From Marinobacter sp. SS5-14b (GTDB lineage Bacteria; Pseudomonadota; Gammaproteobacteria; Pseudomonadales; Oleiphilaceae), in NCBI RefSeq assembly GCF_030541005.1, contig NZ_JASSVM010000001.1, forward strand, positions 186,001-250,000: DNA of 64,000 nucleotides, given 5' to 3'. How positions within the stretch are numbered: position 1 is the first letter of the stretch; every line of letters begins with the position of its first letter. Below the pieces are notes generated by a model. The model was given only the letters and a program-made list of their open reading frames with translations. It made no database searches and had not been told where the DNA came from. Positions 54,400 through 64,000 of the stretch are shown here, one piece after another. The position numbers were made by a program, and so were the translations under genes.

Positions 54400-55653
54400 T
54401 TAAACCTTTGGCTCCTGAATCCTTTTACCCCAGGCTTCTTTCTCGCCCGGCAGGATCAGGTTCAGGATGATGGCCACTACGGCACACAACGCAATGCCTT
54501 CCAGTGTACCCAGAACCATGTTGCCGATACCGAACACCAGAGTCACGCCCACGATCACCAGGTTGCGGGATTGGGACAGGTCTACCTGGTGGCGGATCAG
54601 GGTGTTCAGGCCGACGACCGCGATGGAGCCGAACAGCAGGCACAGGATGCCGCCCATGACGGGGACGGGGATGGTCTGCAGCGCGGCGCCGAATTTGCCT
54701 ACGAAGGCCAGGACGATGGCAGTGGCGGCTGCCCACCACATGACTTTCGGGTTGAAGTTGCGGGTCAGCATGACGGCGCCGGTCACTTCGGAGTAGGTGG
54801 TGTTGGGCGGTCCGCCGAGCAGTGAGGCGGCGCTGGTGGCCAGGCCGTCGCCCAGTAATGTGCGGTGCAGTCCGGGCTTTTCCAGGTAGTTCTTGCGGGT
54901 TACGTTGCCGATGGCGAGTACGTCACCGATGTGTTCGATGGCGGGGGCTATGGCGACGGGGATCATGAACAGGATGGCGCCCCAGCTGAAGGCGGGTGCG
55001 ACGAAGTTCGGTACAGCGAACCAGGCGGCTTGTTGGACGGCGGTGGTGTCAACAATGCCGGCGAATGCCGACAGGATGTAACCCACGATGATGCCGAACA
55101 TGATCGGGATCAGCCGGAAGATGCCTTTTGCCCAGACCGACATCACGATGGTGACACTCAGCGACATCATGGCAATCCAGATGGCGGTGTCGTAGGGCAC
55201 CAGCTGGGCGCTGCCGTCACCGGTTCGGCCGGAGGCCATGTGCACGGCCAGCGGCGCGAGGCCCAGGCCGATGGTCATGATGACCGGGGCAATGACGACG
55301 GGTGGCAGCAGGCGGGTAACAAAGCCGGTGCCGCGCAGGCGTATGGCGCCAGCCAGAATGATGTAGAGAATGCCTGCAGCCATCAGGCCGCCCATGGTTT
55401 CCTGCATGCCGAACTGGCCTTTGGCGGCCATGATCGGGGCAATGAAGGCAAAGGATGAGGCCAGGAAGATGGGGATCTGACCGCCGGTAACCAGGTGGAA
55501 AATCAGGGTGCCGATGCCGGCGGTGAACAGGGCGACGTTAGGGTCAAGGCCTGTCAGTAGCGGCATCAGTACCAGGGCGCCGAAGGCAACCAGCAGCATC
55601 TGGGAGCCGGCGATGGCCTGTTTCCAGACCGGGTCGTTGGTGTGGTCCTGCAT
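54400..55653 (-). CDS. uraA: uracil permease (NCS2 family)
   Basis: 417 residues, about 12-14 membrane helices. NCS2 motifs include [20 protein letters not shown] and [20 protein letters not shown] (the QNxGxxxxT-like helix region) and a late [20 protein letters not shown]. Symport of uracil with protons. It begins 2 bases after the upp stop, so upp-uraA is one minus-strand salvage operon breaking up the flagellar cluster. Confidence 0.95.
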   Translation of the reverse strand: MQDHTNDPVWKQAIAGSQMLLVAFGALVLMPLLTGLDPNVALFTAGIGTLIFHLVTGGQIPIFLASSFAFIAPIMAAKGQFGMQETMGGLMAAGILYIILAGAIRLRGTGFVTRLLPPVVIAPVIMTIGLGLAPLAVHMASGRTGDGSAQLVPYDTAIWIAMMSLSVTIVMSVWAKGIFRLIPIMFGIIVGYILSAFAGIVDTTAVQQAAWFAVPNFVAPAFSWGAILFMIPVAIAPAIEHIGDVLAIGNVTRKNYLEKPGLHRTLLGDGLATSAASLLGGPPNTTYSEVTGAVMLTRNFNPKVMWWAAATAIVLAFVGKFGAALQTIPVPVMGGILCLLFGSIAVVGLNTLIRHQVDLSQSRNLVIVGVTLVFGIGNMVLGTLEGIALCAVVAIILNLILPGEKEAWGKRIQEPKV

Positions 55654-55655
55654 GG

Positions 55656-56294
55656 TCAGACGTCCTTTTGCTTGGTGCCGAAGATTTTGTCGCCGGCATC
55701 GCCCAGGCCAGGCAGGATGTAGCCTTTTTCGTTCAGACGTTCATCAACAGACGCCGTGTAGATGGACACGTCCGGGTGTTTTTCCAGGACCTTTTCAACA
55801 CCTTCCGGAGCGGCAACCAGCACCAGTGCGCGGATTTCTGTGCTGCCGGCTTTTTTGAGCAGGTCGATGGTGGAGATCATGGAGCCACCGGTTGCCAGCA
55901 TCGGGTCGATGATCAACGCCATACGCTGGTCCAGTTCGCCCACCAGTTTTTCCAGATAGGTTTCCGCTTCCAGGGTGGTTTCGTTGCGGATTTGGCCCAC
56001 TACGCTGACCCGGGCGACCGGGATCAGGCTGAGTACGCCGTCCAGCATGCCCAGGCCCGCCCTCAGAATGGGAACGATGGTGATTTTCTTGCCGTGAATC
56101 TGCTCAACCGTGACCGGGCCGGCCCAGCCTTCGATGGTCTTTTCCTGCAGGGTGAAATCCTTGGTTGCCTCGTAGGTCAGCAGTGCGCCAACTTCCTGAG
56201 CCAGTTCACGAAAATTCTTGGTGCTGATGTCGGAGCGGCGCATCAGTCCGAGTTTGTGGCGGATCAGGGGGTGCTTCACTTCGTGGATAGGCAT
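55656..56294 (-). CDS. upp: uracil phosphoribosyltransferase
   Basis: 212 residues from the ATG at 56294 ([16 protein letters not shown]), with AGGTGA 6 bases upstream; a GTG at 56303 would add three residues. PRTase loop [22 protein letters not shown] carries the PRPP-binding motif, and the C-terminal [17 protein letters not shown] binds uracil. Converts uracil plus PRPP to UMP. Partner of uraA. Confidence 0.97.
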   Translation of the reverse strand: MPIHEVKHPLIRHKLGLMRRSDISTKNFRELAQEVGALLTYEATKDFTLQEKTIEGWAGPVTVEQIHGKKITIVPILRAGLGMLDGVLSLIPVARVSVVGQIRNETTLEAETYLEKLVGELDQRMALIIDPMLATGGSMISTIDLLKKAGSTEIRALVLVAAPEGVEKVLEKHPDVSIYTASVDERLNEKGYILPGLGDAGDKIFGTKQKDV

Positions 56295-56419
56295 TGGGGT
56301 CACCTGTGTGTTCGGATGGTCTGGCGTGGATTCTGATCAACTAAATGGCGCAAGGATACCGTATCTCGGGCCTCGCGTCAGGCGCTCTCAGGCTCTGGAA
56401 TATCAAAAGTTGTCATGGC

Positions 56420-56434
56420 TGGTACGGTTCTTGC
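56420..56434 (+). promoter_or_regulatory. sigma-54 promoter before flhA
   Basis: TGGTACGgttcTTGC, correct spacing, 96 bases before the flhA start. Head of flhA-flhF-fleN-fliA. Confidence 0.78.
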
Positions 56435-56529
56435 GATAACCACTTCAAACAGGCGCCGCGCGTCAGATTTTCGACCCCGGTATCGCCCGGAATGACCCGA
56501 AAGTACAGTGAAGCGGAGAAGTGGGCAGT

Positions 56530-58701
56530 ATGGACAGAGCGTTAGTTCTGAGTAACGTCAAAACCCTGACGCGGGGCAACCTGGGTGTTCCGCTGATGCT
56601 GATGGGTTTGCTGGGCATGATGATTCTGCCCATGCCGGCTTTTCTGCTGGACGTGTTTTTCACGTTCAACATCACGCTGTCCATTGTCATCCTGTTGGTG
56701 TGTGTTTATGCGCTCCGGCCCATGGAGTTTGCGTCCTTTCCCACGGTGCTGCTGGTTGCCACGCTGCTGCGCCTTGGCCTCAACGTGGCGTCCACCCGGA
56801 TTGTTCTGCTCAATGGCCATGAGGGGGGCGACGCCGCAGGTAAGGTGATCGAATCGTTCGGTGCCGTGCTGATTGGCGGTAACTATGCCGTCGGTCTGGT
56901 GGTGTTTGCCATTCTGATGATCATCAACTTTCTGGTTGTTACCAAAGGTGCTGGCCGGGTATCTGAGGTCAGTGCGCGTTTTACCCTGGACGCCATGCCC
57001 GGTAAGCAGATGGCCATCGATGCTGATCTCAATGCCGGGCTGATTAACCAGGACGAAGCCAAGTCGCGGCGTTCGGAAATTGCGCAGGAGGCGGATTTCT
57101 ACGGTTCAATGGATGGTGCTTCAAAATTCGTCAAAGGGGACGCCGTCGCCGGTTTGCTGATTCTGGCGATCAACATCATTGGCGGTGTCGCCATTGGTAT
57201 GATGCAGCACGGTCTTGACTTCACGTTGGCCATGGAGCGCTACGCGCTGCTGACCATCGGTGATGGCCTGGTTGCACAGATCCCGTCACTGTTGCTGTCT
57301 ACGGCAGCGGCGATCATGGTGACCCGGGTTACTTCGAGCCAGGACATGGGCGGGCAGATTCTTGAGCAGATGTTCAATGCGCCCAAGGCTCTGGCCATTG
57401 CCGCCGGTATTCTGATTCTGCTGGGCCTGATTCCCGGTATGCCGCATGTGGCCTTTCTTGGCCTGGGCTCTCTGGCGGCTGGTGCGGCATGGATGATCTG
57501 GAAGAAACAGCGTCAGATCATTGAAGAAGAAGGTTCCTGGGCAGGCCGTGGCGCTGTGTCCGGCGGGGCTGTTCGTCAGGGCGGCGATGTGATCCCGGAT
57601 CAGGGCGGCGAGGGTAAGGCTCTGCCGGCTCCGGGAGAAACCCGGGAACTGGGCTGGGACGATGTGGCGACCGTCGATATTGTCGGGCTGGAAGTCGGGT
57701 ACCGTCTGATTCCTCTGGTGGACAAATCCCAGGGCGGCCAGCTACTGAGTCGTATCAAAGGCGTTCGCAAAAAACTGTCACAGGATATGGGCTTTCTGAT
57801 GCCGTCTGTGCACATCCGGGACAACCTGGATCTGATGCCGAATGTGTACCGGATTACCCTGATGGGGGTCACCATCGCCGAGGCCGAGATTCACCCTGAG
57901 CGGGAGCTGGCGATTGATCCCGGCCAGGTGTTCGGCAAAGTGGACGGTATTGCCGGTAAAGACCCGGCGTTTGGTCTTGATGCTATCTGGATAGAGCCGG
58001 ACAAGAAGGATCAGGCCCAGACACTGGGCTACACCGTGGTGGATGCCAGTACCGTGGTGGCCACTCACCTGAATCAGATTCTGCAGAAACATGCCCACGA
58101 GTTAATCGGTCATGAAGAGGCTCAGAAGTGGCTGGATCAGCTGGAAAAGATTTCACCCAAGCTGGCCGAAGAGCTGGTGCCCACAACCATCTCCATCAGC
58201 ATTCTGCTTAAGGTGCTGCAAAACCTGCTGAAAGAAGAGGTGCCGGTTCGGGATATGCGTTCGATTGCCGAGGCGATCGTGAACGTTCATCCGAAGAGTC
58301 AGGATCCGAAGGTGCTGACCACTCTGGCCCGTCAATCCTTGCGCCGAATGATCGTGCAGAGCATCTGCGGCAACGATGCCGAAATTCCGGTTATTACCCT
58401 GGACCCAGACTTGGAACAGTTATTGCTAAAGTCTGTTCAGCAAAGTCAACAATCTGGCGGACAGGATGACATTGGTATGGTGCTGGAGCCCAACATGGTG
58501 GAAAAGCTGCAGCGCTCTCTCCAGGACAGCGTTCAGCGCCAGGAAATGCTGGGCAAACCTGCCATCCTGCTGGTTTCCGGCCCTTTGAGGCCGGGCCTGG
58601 CCAAGTTCGCCAGCTATGGGGTAGAGCGCCTGCATGTGCTCTCGTACCAGGAAATTCCAGATAACAAACAGATCACGATAGTCGCCTCTGTGGGCCAGTA
58701 A
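56530..58701 (+). CDS. flhA: flagellar export gate protein FlhA
   Basis: 723 residues from the ATG at 56530 (MDRALVLSN), with GGAG 11 bases upstream; a GTG at 56521 is too close to that site. Eight N-terminal membrane helices with the FHIPEP-type block (PTVLLVATLLRLGLNVASTR; ARFTLDAMPGKQMAIDADL) and a long cytoplasmic domain that docks chaperone-substrate complexes. Followed by flhF after 58 bases. Confidence 0.97.
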   Translation: MDRALVLSNVKTLTRGNLGVPLMLMGLLGMMILPMPAFLLDVFFTFNITLSIVILLVCVYALRPMEFASFPTVLLVATLLRLGLNVASTRIVLLNGHEGGDAAGKVIESFGAVLIGGNYAVGLVVFAILMIINFLVVTKGAGRVSEVSARFTLDAMPGKQMAIDADLNAGLINQDEAKSRRSEIAQEADFYGSMDGASKFVKGDAVAGLLILAINIIGGVAIGMMQHGLDFTLAMERYALLTIGDGLVAQIPSLLLSTAAAIMVTRVTSSQDMGGQILEQMFNAPKALAIAAGILILLGLIPGMPHVAFLGLGSLAAGAAWMIWKKQRQIIEEEGSWAGRGAVSGGAVRQGGDVIPDQGGEGKALPAPGETRELGWDDVATVDIVGLEVGYRLIPLVDKSQGGQLLSRIKGVRKKLSQDMGFLMPSVHIRDNLDLMPNVYRITLMGVTIAEAEIHPERELAIDPGQVFGKVDGIAGKDPAFGLDAIWIEPDKKDQAQTLGYTVVDASTVVATHLNQILQKHAHELIGHEEAQKWLDQLEKISPKLAEELVPTTISISILLKVLQNLLKEEVPVRDMRSIAEAIVNVHPKSQDPKVLTTLARQSLRRMIVQSICGNDAEIPVITLDPDLEQLLLKSVQQSQQSGGQDDIGMVLEPNMVEKLQRSLQDSVQRQEMLGKPAILLVSGPLRPGLAKFASYGVERLHVLSYQEIPDNKQITIVASVGQ

Positions 58702-58759
58702 TGGCGGGCAGAGTAACGCGGTCAGCTGGTGTCAGCTTGCCGGTGGAGGATGAAACATT

Positions 58760-60094
58760 ATGAAAGTTAAACGGTTTTTTGCTCAGTCCATGGCCGAAGC
58801 CCTGAAACAGGTCAGTCACGAAATGGGGCCGGATGCCGTTATTTTGTCCAATCGCCGGGTGGACGGAGGTGTCGAAATTGTGACGGCTCTGGATTACGAC
58901 GAAAACATGGCGCGCCAGCGCCTGGGTGAGAGTGCAGCTGAAGCGACCAACGGTTCCCGTCTCGCCGAGATGCAGGCTGACCAGCACCGTCGGCTTGAGG
59001 ATGAGTTGAACCGGTCCCGGAGCCGTATTCAGGAGGTTCGAGAGAAACGAGCCGCCTCGGGCGCGCGATACTCGCAGATGGGCTTGCAGGATTTGTCGCA
59101 GGATGAGCTGGAGTTCCCGGAGCAGTCTGCGGCCGCTCAGTCGGTTGCCTCCGGCCAGCAGCAGGGTGGCTACGGAAGTGAGTTGGCCACGATGAGAGCC
59201 GAGATCAGTTCCCTGCGTGAATTGATCAGTGGCCAGGCCGCTGGCGCTAACAGTGCTGCAACGGTCACCGCTGCTACCGCCACCAATGCTAACAGTGCTG
59301 TCCAGCAGAGGCTGGCCGAGCGGTTGCAGGAGTTTGGCCTGGGGGCAGAGCTGGCCACGTCGCTGTCACGACAGCACCGTAACGGTCGGCTGGAAGAGGG
59401 TTGGAAGAAATCCCTGAAAATGCTCGCGACCGGCCTCAGAACCGCCCGGGAAAACTGGCTGGAGTCTGGTGGCGTGTATGCGCTGGTCGGTCCGACCGGC
59501 TCTGGCAAAACAACAACGATCGGTAAACTGGCCGCACGCTATGTGCTGGAGCATGGCCCGGACTCCCTGGCGCTGGTCACCACCGATCGCTATCGGGTCG
59601 CTGCTCACGAACAGCTGTTTGTATTCGGACGTATCCTGAACGTACCGGTAAGAGTGGTGGACGAAAGTCATTCTTTGGACGATATTCTGGACGAGCTGTC
59701 GGACCGACACCTTGTGCTGATTGATACCGCCGGCCTGACCAGTGCAGACCGTGGCTATCAGGAGCAGTTAGCAGAGCTGGTTCGCAGCGATCACAATATT
59801 CATACACATTTGGTGGTGTCTGCTACCAGCCAGCCGCGTATCATGAAATCCGTGTGGCATTGCTATAAGATGGCAAACCTTGCAGGCTGTATCGTTACCA
59901 AGATTGACGAGGCTCTTACGCTGGGTGAATCTCTGGGGTTTGTCATGGAAACCGGTCTGCCTGTGGCCTGGTTTACAGATGGCCAGAAAATTCCGGAAGA
60001 TTTGCACCGGGCAGAGGCCGTTCCCCTGGTTCGAATGGGGGTAGAGCGGCTGAGGGGCATGCATCACGCTCAGGTTGTGGCTGAAGGAGCCTGA
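58760..60094 (+). CDS. flhF: flagellar GTPase FlhF
   Basis: 444 residues. Basic N-terminal domain (MKVKRFFAQSMAEALKQVSH), a Gln/Ala/Ser-rich linker (about 125-185), then an SRP-type NG domain with G1 GPTGSGKTT (244-252), TDRYRVAAHEQL and IDTAGLTSADRGY. It places the flagellum at the pole, which is why a polar-flagellated organism is inferred. Confidence 0.97.
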   Translation: MKVKRFFAQSMAEALKQVSHEMGPDAVILSNRRVDGGVEIVTALDYDENMARQRLGESAAEATNGSRLAEMQADQHRRLEDELNRSRSRIQEVREKRAASGARYSQMGLQDLSQDELEFPEQSAAAQSVASGQQQGGYGSELATMRAEISSLRELISGQAAGANSAATVTAATATNANSAVQQRLAERLQEFGLGAELATSLSRQHRNGRLEEGWKKSLKMLATGLRTARENWLESGGVYALVGPTGSGKTTTIGKLAARYVLEHGPDSLALVTTDRYRVAAHEQLFVFGRILNVPVRVVDESHSLDDILDELSDRHLVLIDTAGLTSADRGYQEQLAELVRSDHNIHTHLVVSATSQPRIMKSVWHCYKMANLAGCIVTKIDEALTLGESLGFVMETGLPVAWFTDGQKIPEDLHRAEAVPLVRMGVERLRGMHHAQVVAEGA

Positions 60095-60162
60095 GTATAG
60101 ACAGCAAAAACAGACGCCGGCGTCATGCCTGTACAAGAACGCAGTAAGAGACAAGAAACAGT

Positions 60163-60975
60163 ATGAGCAAACCACATCCGGTTCAGGTGATTGCGGTTTC
60201 CGGCGGCAAAGGCGGTGTCGGTAAGAGTAATGTATCGGTCAACCTGGGCATCGCGCTGGCTGAAAAGGGCCGAAGAGTCGTGCTGCTGGATGCCGATCTC
60301 GGGCTTGGCAACATTGACGTGCTGTTGGGCATTACGGCCAACCGGAACCTGCAGGATGTGATGAGCGGCGAGTGCGGGCTGAAAGAGGTGCTGGTGAACG
60401 GCCCCGGTGGTATCAAGATCGTACCTGCTTCATCCGGCACCCAGAGGATGACTCAGCTAAGCCCGATGGAGCATGCGGGGCTGATCAACGCGTTCAGTGA
60501 GTTGGGTGATCAGATTGATGTACTGATTGTCGACACCGCGGCGGGTATTTCTGAAGCCGTCGTCAGCTTTCTGCGGGCCTCCCAGGAGCTGCTCCTGGTG
60601 GTGTGCGACGAGCCTACCTCCATCACTGACGCCTATGCGCTGATTAAGCTGATGAATCGGGATTACGGCACCAACCGTTTTCGAATTCTGGCCAACCAGG
60701 TGCGCAGTGAACAGGAAGGCCGTCATCTGTTCGAAAAACTGACCAGAGTCACCGAGCGTTTTCTGGATGTGGCACTACAATACGTAGGTATCGTGCCTTA
60801 CGACGAGGCTGTAAAAAAAGCCGTCCAGCGGCAGCGAGCGGTTCTGGATGCGTATCCCAGGGCAAAAGCCTCTCTGGCTATCCGCGCTCTGGCTGACAAG
60901 GTGGACAGCTGGCCTTTGCCCTCCTCCCCCAGGGGGCACCTCGAGTTTTTCGTGGAGCGGCTCGTCGAAGTCTGA
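60163..60975 (+). CDS. fleN: flagellar number regulator FleN (FlhG), MinD-like ATPase
   Basis: 270 residues, deviant Walker A SGGKGGVGKSNVSVNLG (13-29), LLDADLGLGNIDVLLG and VLIVDTAAGISEAVVSF. Binds FleQ and limits flagella to one. Same operon as flhF, 68 bases later. Confidence 0.96.
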   Translation: MSKPHPVQVIAVSGGKGGVGKSNVSVNLGIALAEKGRRVVLLDADLGLGNIDVLLGITANRNLQDVMSGECGLKEVLVNGPGGIKIVPASSGTQRMTQLSPMEHAGLINAFSELGDQIDVLIVDTAAGISEAVVSFLRASQELLLVVCDEPTSITDAYALIKLMNRDYGTNRFRILANQVRSEQEGRHLFEKLTRVTERFLDVALQYVGIVPYDEAVKKAVQRQRAVLDAYPRAKASLAIRALADKVDSWPLPSSPRGHLEFFVERLVEV

Positions 60976-61006
60976 TTTGAATCCAGTCCAATAAGAAACC
61001 GGATAC

Positions 61007-61750
61007 ATGACATTGGCGAAAAATCTGGGAATCTATCACCAGGCGGATGCGAAAAGTGCTTCGAGGCTGATCGAAGATCATGCGCCCCTGGTCAAGAAAA
61101 TTGCCCTTCATCTGATGGCCCGGTTGCCGGCCTCCGTTCAGCTTGAAGATCTGATGCAGGCTGGCATGATTGGTTTGCTTGAGGCCGCCCAGCGTTATTC
61201 TTCGGGTAAGGGCGCCACCTTCGAAACCTATGCGGGTATTCGTATTCGTGGTGCTATGGTGGATGAAATCCGGAAGGGTGACTGGGTGCCCCGTTCTGTG
61301 CACCGGAACGCCCGCCGGATAGCGGCTGCGATCAAAACCGTTGAAGACCGTACCGGCCGCGAAGCCCAGGATGCAGACGTTGCCCGGGAACTGGGTGTGG
61401 ACCTCACCGACTATCACTCATCACTGGCCGATGCCAACAGCGGCCGACTTTTTAGCCTGGATGAGCTCAATGAATCCGGCGAGCTGCCGATAGACGAATC
61501 AGACGCCAGCGATAACCCGCTGGATGGCATTTCAACCAGTGCCTTCCAGCGAAGCCTTGCGGAAGCCATTGAAGGTCTTCCCGAAAGGGAAAAACTGGTA
61601 TTGAGCTTGTACTATCAGGAAGAACTGAACCTCAAGGAAATCGGAGCGGTGCTTGGGGTCAGCGAAAGCCGGGTAAGCCAGATCCACAGCCAGGCAGCCT
61701 TGCGCCTGAGGGGGCGGCTGTCGGACTGGCACGAACATGATGATAACTGA
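61007..61750 (+). CDS. fliA: flagellar sigma factor FliA (sigma-28)
   Basis: 247 residues. Region 2 (VQLEDLMQAGMIGLLEAAQR; FETYAGIRIRGAMVDEIRK), region 3 and region 4 (LVLSLYYQEELNLKEIGAVL; SESRVSQIHSQAALRLR). Transcribes late flagellar and chemotaxis genes; held by FlgM, whose gene is not in this window. 32 bases after fleN. Confidence 0.97.
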   Translation: MTLAKNLGIYHQADAKSASRLIEDHAPLVKKIALHLMARLPASVQLEDLMQAGMIGLLEAAQRYSSGKGATFETYAGIRIRGAMVDEIRKGDWVPRSVHRNARRIAAAIKTVEDRTGREAQDADVARELGVDLTDYHSSLADANSGRLFSLDELNESGELPIDESDASDNPLDGISTSAFQRSLAEAIEGLPEREKLVLSLYYQEELNLKEIGAVLGVSESRVSQIHSQAALRLRGRLSDWHEHDDN

Positions 61751-61839
61751 TCTGGAAGCTGGCTATGCCGTGCGATGCACAGCCTGCTAGACTTCGGGAA
61801 GACTGAATTAAATCCGGGTGTTACTGACTGGAGGTCCCA

Positions 61840-62223
61840 TTGGACAAGAACATGAAAATACTCATTGTGGATGATTTTTCCACAATGCGACGAATCATCA
61901 AGAACCTGCTACGGGATCTGGGTTTCACCAATACGGATGAGGCCGACGACGGCAACACGGCCTTGCCGATGCTGAGAAGCGGCAAGTACGACTTCCTGGT
62001 GACGGACTGGAACATGCCTGGTATGTCAGGGTTTGATTTGCTCAAAGCCGTCCGGGCTGATGAAAACCTGAAGAACCTGCCGGTTCTGATGGTCACAGCA
62101 GAGGCAAAACGGGATCAGATTGTGGCGGCAGCACAGGCTGGCGTAAATGGCTATGTGGTCAAGCCCTTTACCGCTGCAGTTCTCAAGGAAAAAATTGAGA
62201 AAATCTTTGAACGTATCCAGTAA
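61840..62223 (+). CDS. cheY: chemotaxis response regulator CheY
   Basis: 127 residues from a TTG at 61840, favoured because GGAGG lies 5 bases upstream; an ATG at 61852 ([12 protein letters not shown]) gives the 123-residue form seen in pseudomonads but has poor spacing. Receiver with D56 ([11 protein letters not shown]), DD at 11-12, T and K ([14 protein letters not shown]). Signals to FliM. Followed by cheZ. Confidence 0.96.
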   Translation: MDKNMKILIVDDFSTMRRIIKNLLRDLGFTNTDEADDGNTALPMLRSGKYDFLVTDWNMPGMSGFDLLKAVRADENLKNLPVLMVTAEAKRDQIVAAAQAGVNGYVVKPFTAAVLKEKIEKIFERIQ

Positions 62224-62234
62224 CCAGAGGTCGG

Positions 62235-63029
62235 ATGGCTCACATGAGTGACAGCAAACAGACCCGCCACGGCCTCGATCCTGAGGTGACGGAAAAGCTG
62301 CAGCAGCAGACTTCGGAGTTGGTAGACAGCGTTAATAGCGGAGATTTCGCCCGGGCGATGACCGTGATCAATGAACTCAGCGAAGTTCGTGATCAGAGTC
62401 TGTACCGGGAGGTCGGCAGGCTTACCCGGAGCCTTCACGAGGCTATCCGCAACTTCCAGATCGATCCCCGAAATGCGGAGCAGCAAGAAGCACTCTCCAA
62501 GATGTCGGATGCATCCGATCGTCTGGCTTATGTGGTTCAGATGACCGGCCAGGCCGCCAACCGGACTATGGACCTGGTCGAGGAAAGCATGCCGGTTGCG
62601 CACGCCATGCGCGATGAGGCGCAGGCCCTGAGCGTTGAGTGGAAGAAGCTACGGCGGCGGGAAATGGAGCCTGCGGAATTTCGCGAACTTTACGGCCGTA
62701 TAGACACGTTTTTCGGTACCCTTAGCGAAGAATCGGACAGCTTGTACAACAACTTGTCGGAGATCCTTCTCGCTCAGGACTTCCAGGACCTGACCGGACA
62801 GGTTATCCAGAAAGTTACCGCCCTGGTCAAAGAAGTCGAAGAGAACCTTCTCGGGCTGGTGGTGATGGCAAGCCATGTGGATCAACTGACGGGCACCGTA
62901 CATCAGATTGAAGAAAGGGAAGAATCGGCCGAAAAGGGAGTAGGGCCTCAGATCAAGGCAAATGAGCGGGAAGATGTAGTATCGGGGCAGGACGGCGTTG
63001 ACGATCTTTTGTCCAGTCTCGGTTTCTGA
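62235..63029 (+). CDS. cheZ: CheY-P phosphatase CheZ
   Basis: 264 residues, all helical. The catalytic helix is LSEILLAQDFQDLTGQVIQKV, with the conserved Asp and Gln of QDFQDLTGQ, and the short C-terminal GVDDLLSSLGF is the CheY-tethering peptide. It removes the phosphoryl group from CheY. An ATG at 62244 is an alternative start. 11 bases after cheY. Confidence 0.96.
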   Translation: MAHMSDSKQTRHGLDPEVTEKLQQQTSELVDSVNSGDFARAMTVINELSEVRDQSLYREVGRLTRSLHEAIRNFQIDPRNAEQQEALSKMSDASDRLAYVVQMTGQAANRTMDLVEESMPVAHAMRDEAQALSVEWKKLRRREMEPAEFRELYGRIDTFFGTLSEESDSLYNNLSEILLAQDFQDLTGQVIQKVTALVKEVEENLLGLVVMASHVDQLTGTVHQIEEREESAEKGVGPQIKANEREDVVSGQDGVDDLLSSLGF

Positions 63030-63048
63030 ATAATAAAGAGGGTTACCC

Positions 63049-64000
63049 ATGGCCTTTGATGCCGATGAAGAGATCCTGCAGGACTTCCTGATAGAAGCCG
63101 GCGAGATTCTTGAAAAGCTGTCGGAGCAGCTGGTTGATCTGGAGCAGCATCCGGATGACAGCGACCTGCTTAACGCCATATTCCGTGGCTTCCATACGGT
63201 GAAAGGTGGAGCCGGTTTCCTGCAGCTGGAAGCCCTCGTCAATTGCTGCCACTCGGCGGAAAACGTCTTTGATATCTTGCGCAACCACAAGCGCAAGGTG
63301 ACCTCAGAGCTGATGGACGTTGTGCTACAGGCACTCGACAACGTTAACTCCATGTTTGAGGAAGTCCGCAACGGTGAGGAGCTGACTCCAGCGCCGGATG
63401 AGCTGATTGCGGCCCTGAACGAGCTTGCCCGGCCCGAATCCGAAACCCCACAAGCGCCTCCTCAGCCCGTTGTACCGGAACAGCCGGAGCCGACAGCTGC
63501 TCAGGGTGATGGCGGTGACATCACAGACGAAGAATTCGAGAAATTGCTGGATGCACTGGCCGATGAAAAATCCTCGGCAGCCCCGGCTGAAGGTACCAGC
63601 TCCGAGCCTGCGTCAGCTGATGATGCCCCGGCGAGCTCAGGCAGTGATGACATCACCGACGACGAGTTTGAAGCGCTGCTGGATCAACTGCACGGCAAGG
63701 GTAAGTTCACCGGCCCGGCTGAGTCCGAAACGACCGAAAGCGCTGAAGGCCAGGGCACCGAATCGGCGGCCGGTAACAGCCCGGATCTGATTACCGACGA
63801 TGAGTTTGAAAGCTTGCTGGATGAGCTGCATGGGAAGGGCGGCAGCCCGGGCGTAAGCGCTGACCAGCCCGCGGCCAGCTCATCCTCTGCCCCGGAACCT
63901 GAAAAGCCGGTAGCAAAGGCAGCGTCGATGCCGGAACCCAAACCGGCTGAAAAACCGGCGGCTCCGGCATCACCGGCCCGGGAACCGGCGCCTGCCGGAG
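63049..64000 (+). CDS. cheA: chemotaxis histidine kinase CheA, N-terminal part (runs off the window)
   Basis: 317 codons are visible from the ATG at 63049 (GAGGG 6 bases upstream). The P1 domain has the phosphorylated H49 in GFHTVKGGAGFLQLEALVN. After about residue 135 comes a long Pro/Ala/Glu/Ser-rich linker with three copies of a short acidic motif, [DI/L]TD[ED]EFExLLDxL, at about residues 157, 201 and 246. P2 to P5 lie beyond the window. Third gene of the cheYZA run. Confidence 0.96.
   Translation, partial: MAFDADEEILQDFLIEAGEILEKLSEQLVDLEQHPDDSDLLNAIFRGFHTVKGGAGFLQLEALVNCCHSAENVFDILRNHKRKVTSELMDVVLQALDNVNSMFEEVRNGEELTPAPDELIAALNELARPESETPQAPPQPVVPEQPEPTAAQGDGGDITDEEFEKLLDALADEKSSAAPAEGTSSEPASADDAPASSGSDDITDDEFEALLDQLHGKGKFTGPAESETTESAEGQGTESAAGNSPDLITDDEFESLLDELHGKGGSPGVSADQPAASSSSAPEPEKPVAKAASMPEPKPAEKPAAPASPAREPAPAG

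Noticed and set aside
61765..61785. TGGCTATGCCGTGC-like sequence upstream of cheY as a sigma-54 promoter
   Set aside because: The GG-to-GC spacing is one base short and cheYZ are expected under FliA or read-through.

Overview
The window looks like chromosomal DNA of a polarly flagellated marine gammaproteobacterium. Marinobacter or a close relative is my best guess, inferred from Pseudomonas-like gene orders (purEK, lexA-sulA, fliT-fleQ-fleSR-fliEFGHIJ, fliK-fliLMNOPQR-flhB, flhA-flhF-fleN-fliA-cheYZA), the protein sequences and the moderate G+C. I could not run any search. There is no rRNA, CRISPR array, complete insertion sequence or intact prophage.

Layout. 1-1487 is the 3' part of a type II secretion secretin gene. 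1647-8883 (minus strand) carries an M48 protease/LemA pair, a membrane GGDEF-EAL protein with a degenerate GGDEF motif, Fe superoxide dismutase and purEK. 9057-11307 (plus) has three poorly characterised genes: a membrane coiled-coil protein, a DUF2846-type lipoprotein and a small protein. A tRNA cluster Val-Asp-Val follows (11515-11816), then a divergent fatty-acid pair (long FabG-type reductase and FadI-like thiolase) and an initiator tRNA gene (14963-15039).

The only clearly accessory stretch is about 15.06-17.39 kb. It holds an autoinhibited-type Fic protein whose promoter has two 14-bp direct repeats, abutted by an N-terminally truncated ORF. An imperfect 23-bp direct repeat, one copy of which is the right half of the tRNA terminator, flanks the segment. 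Then come a tandem glycine riboswitch controlling a TRIC/glycine-transporter family gene, a voltage-sensor-only membrane protein, an acyl-CoA dehydrogenase pair in which one subunit lacks the usual catalytic-Glu motif, tamA-tamB, an amidoligase / class-I glutamine amidotransferase / SIMPL-domain operon, lexA-sulA with SOS boxes, two small conserved genes and a DUF1329 protein.

From 33.8 kb to the right edge is a nearly continuous flagellar/chemotaxis cluster. It contains a FliT-like protein, the master regulator FleQ, the FleSR two-component system, the MS-ring/switch/export ATPase genes fliEFGHIJ, an HsbA-HsbR-HptB-like partner-switching module, fliK, fliLMNOPQR-flhB, then (after a pyrimidine salvage pair, upp-uraA, on the other strand) flhA, flhF, fleN, fliA, cheY, cheZ and the start of cheA. 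I find good sigma-54 -24/-12 promoters before fleS, fliE, fliK, fliL and flhA. This fits a FleQ/sigma-54 -> FleSR -> FliA hierarchy.

Most worth a second look: the Fic islet with its putative att-like repeats and operator repeats; the amidoligase-amidotransferase-SIMPL operon; the voltage-sensor-only protein; the asymmetric acyl-CoA dehydrogenase pair; and a 105-bp element with perfect 26-bp inverted arms between flhB and uraA.
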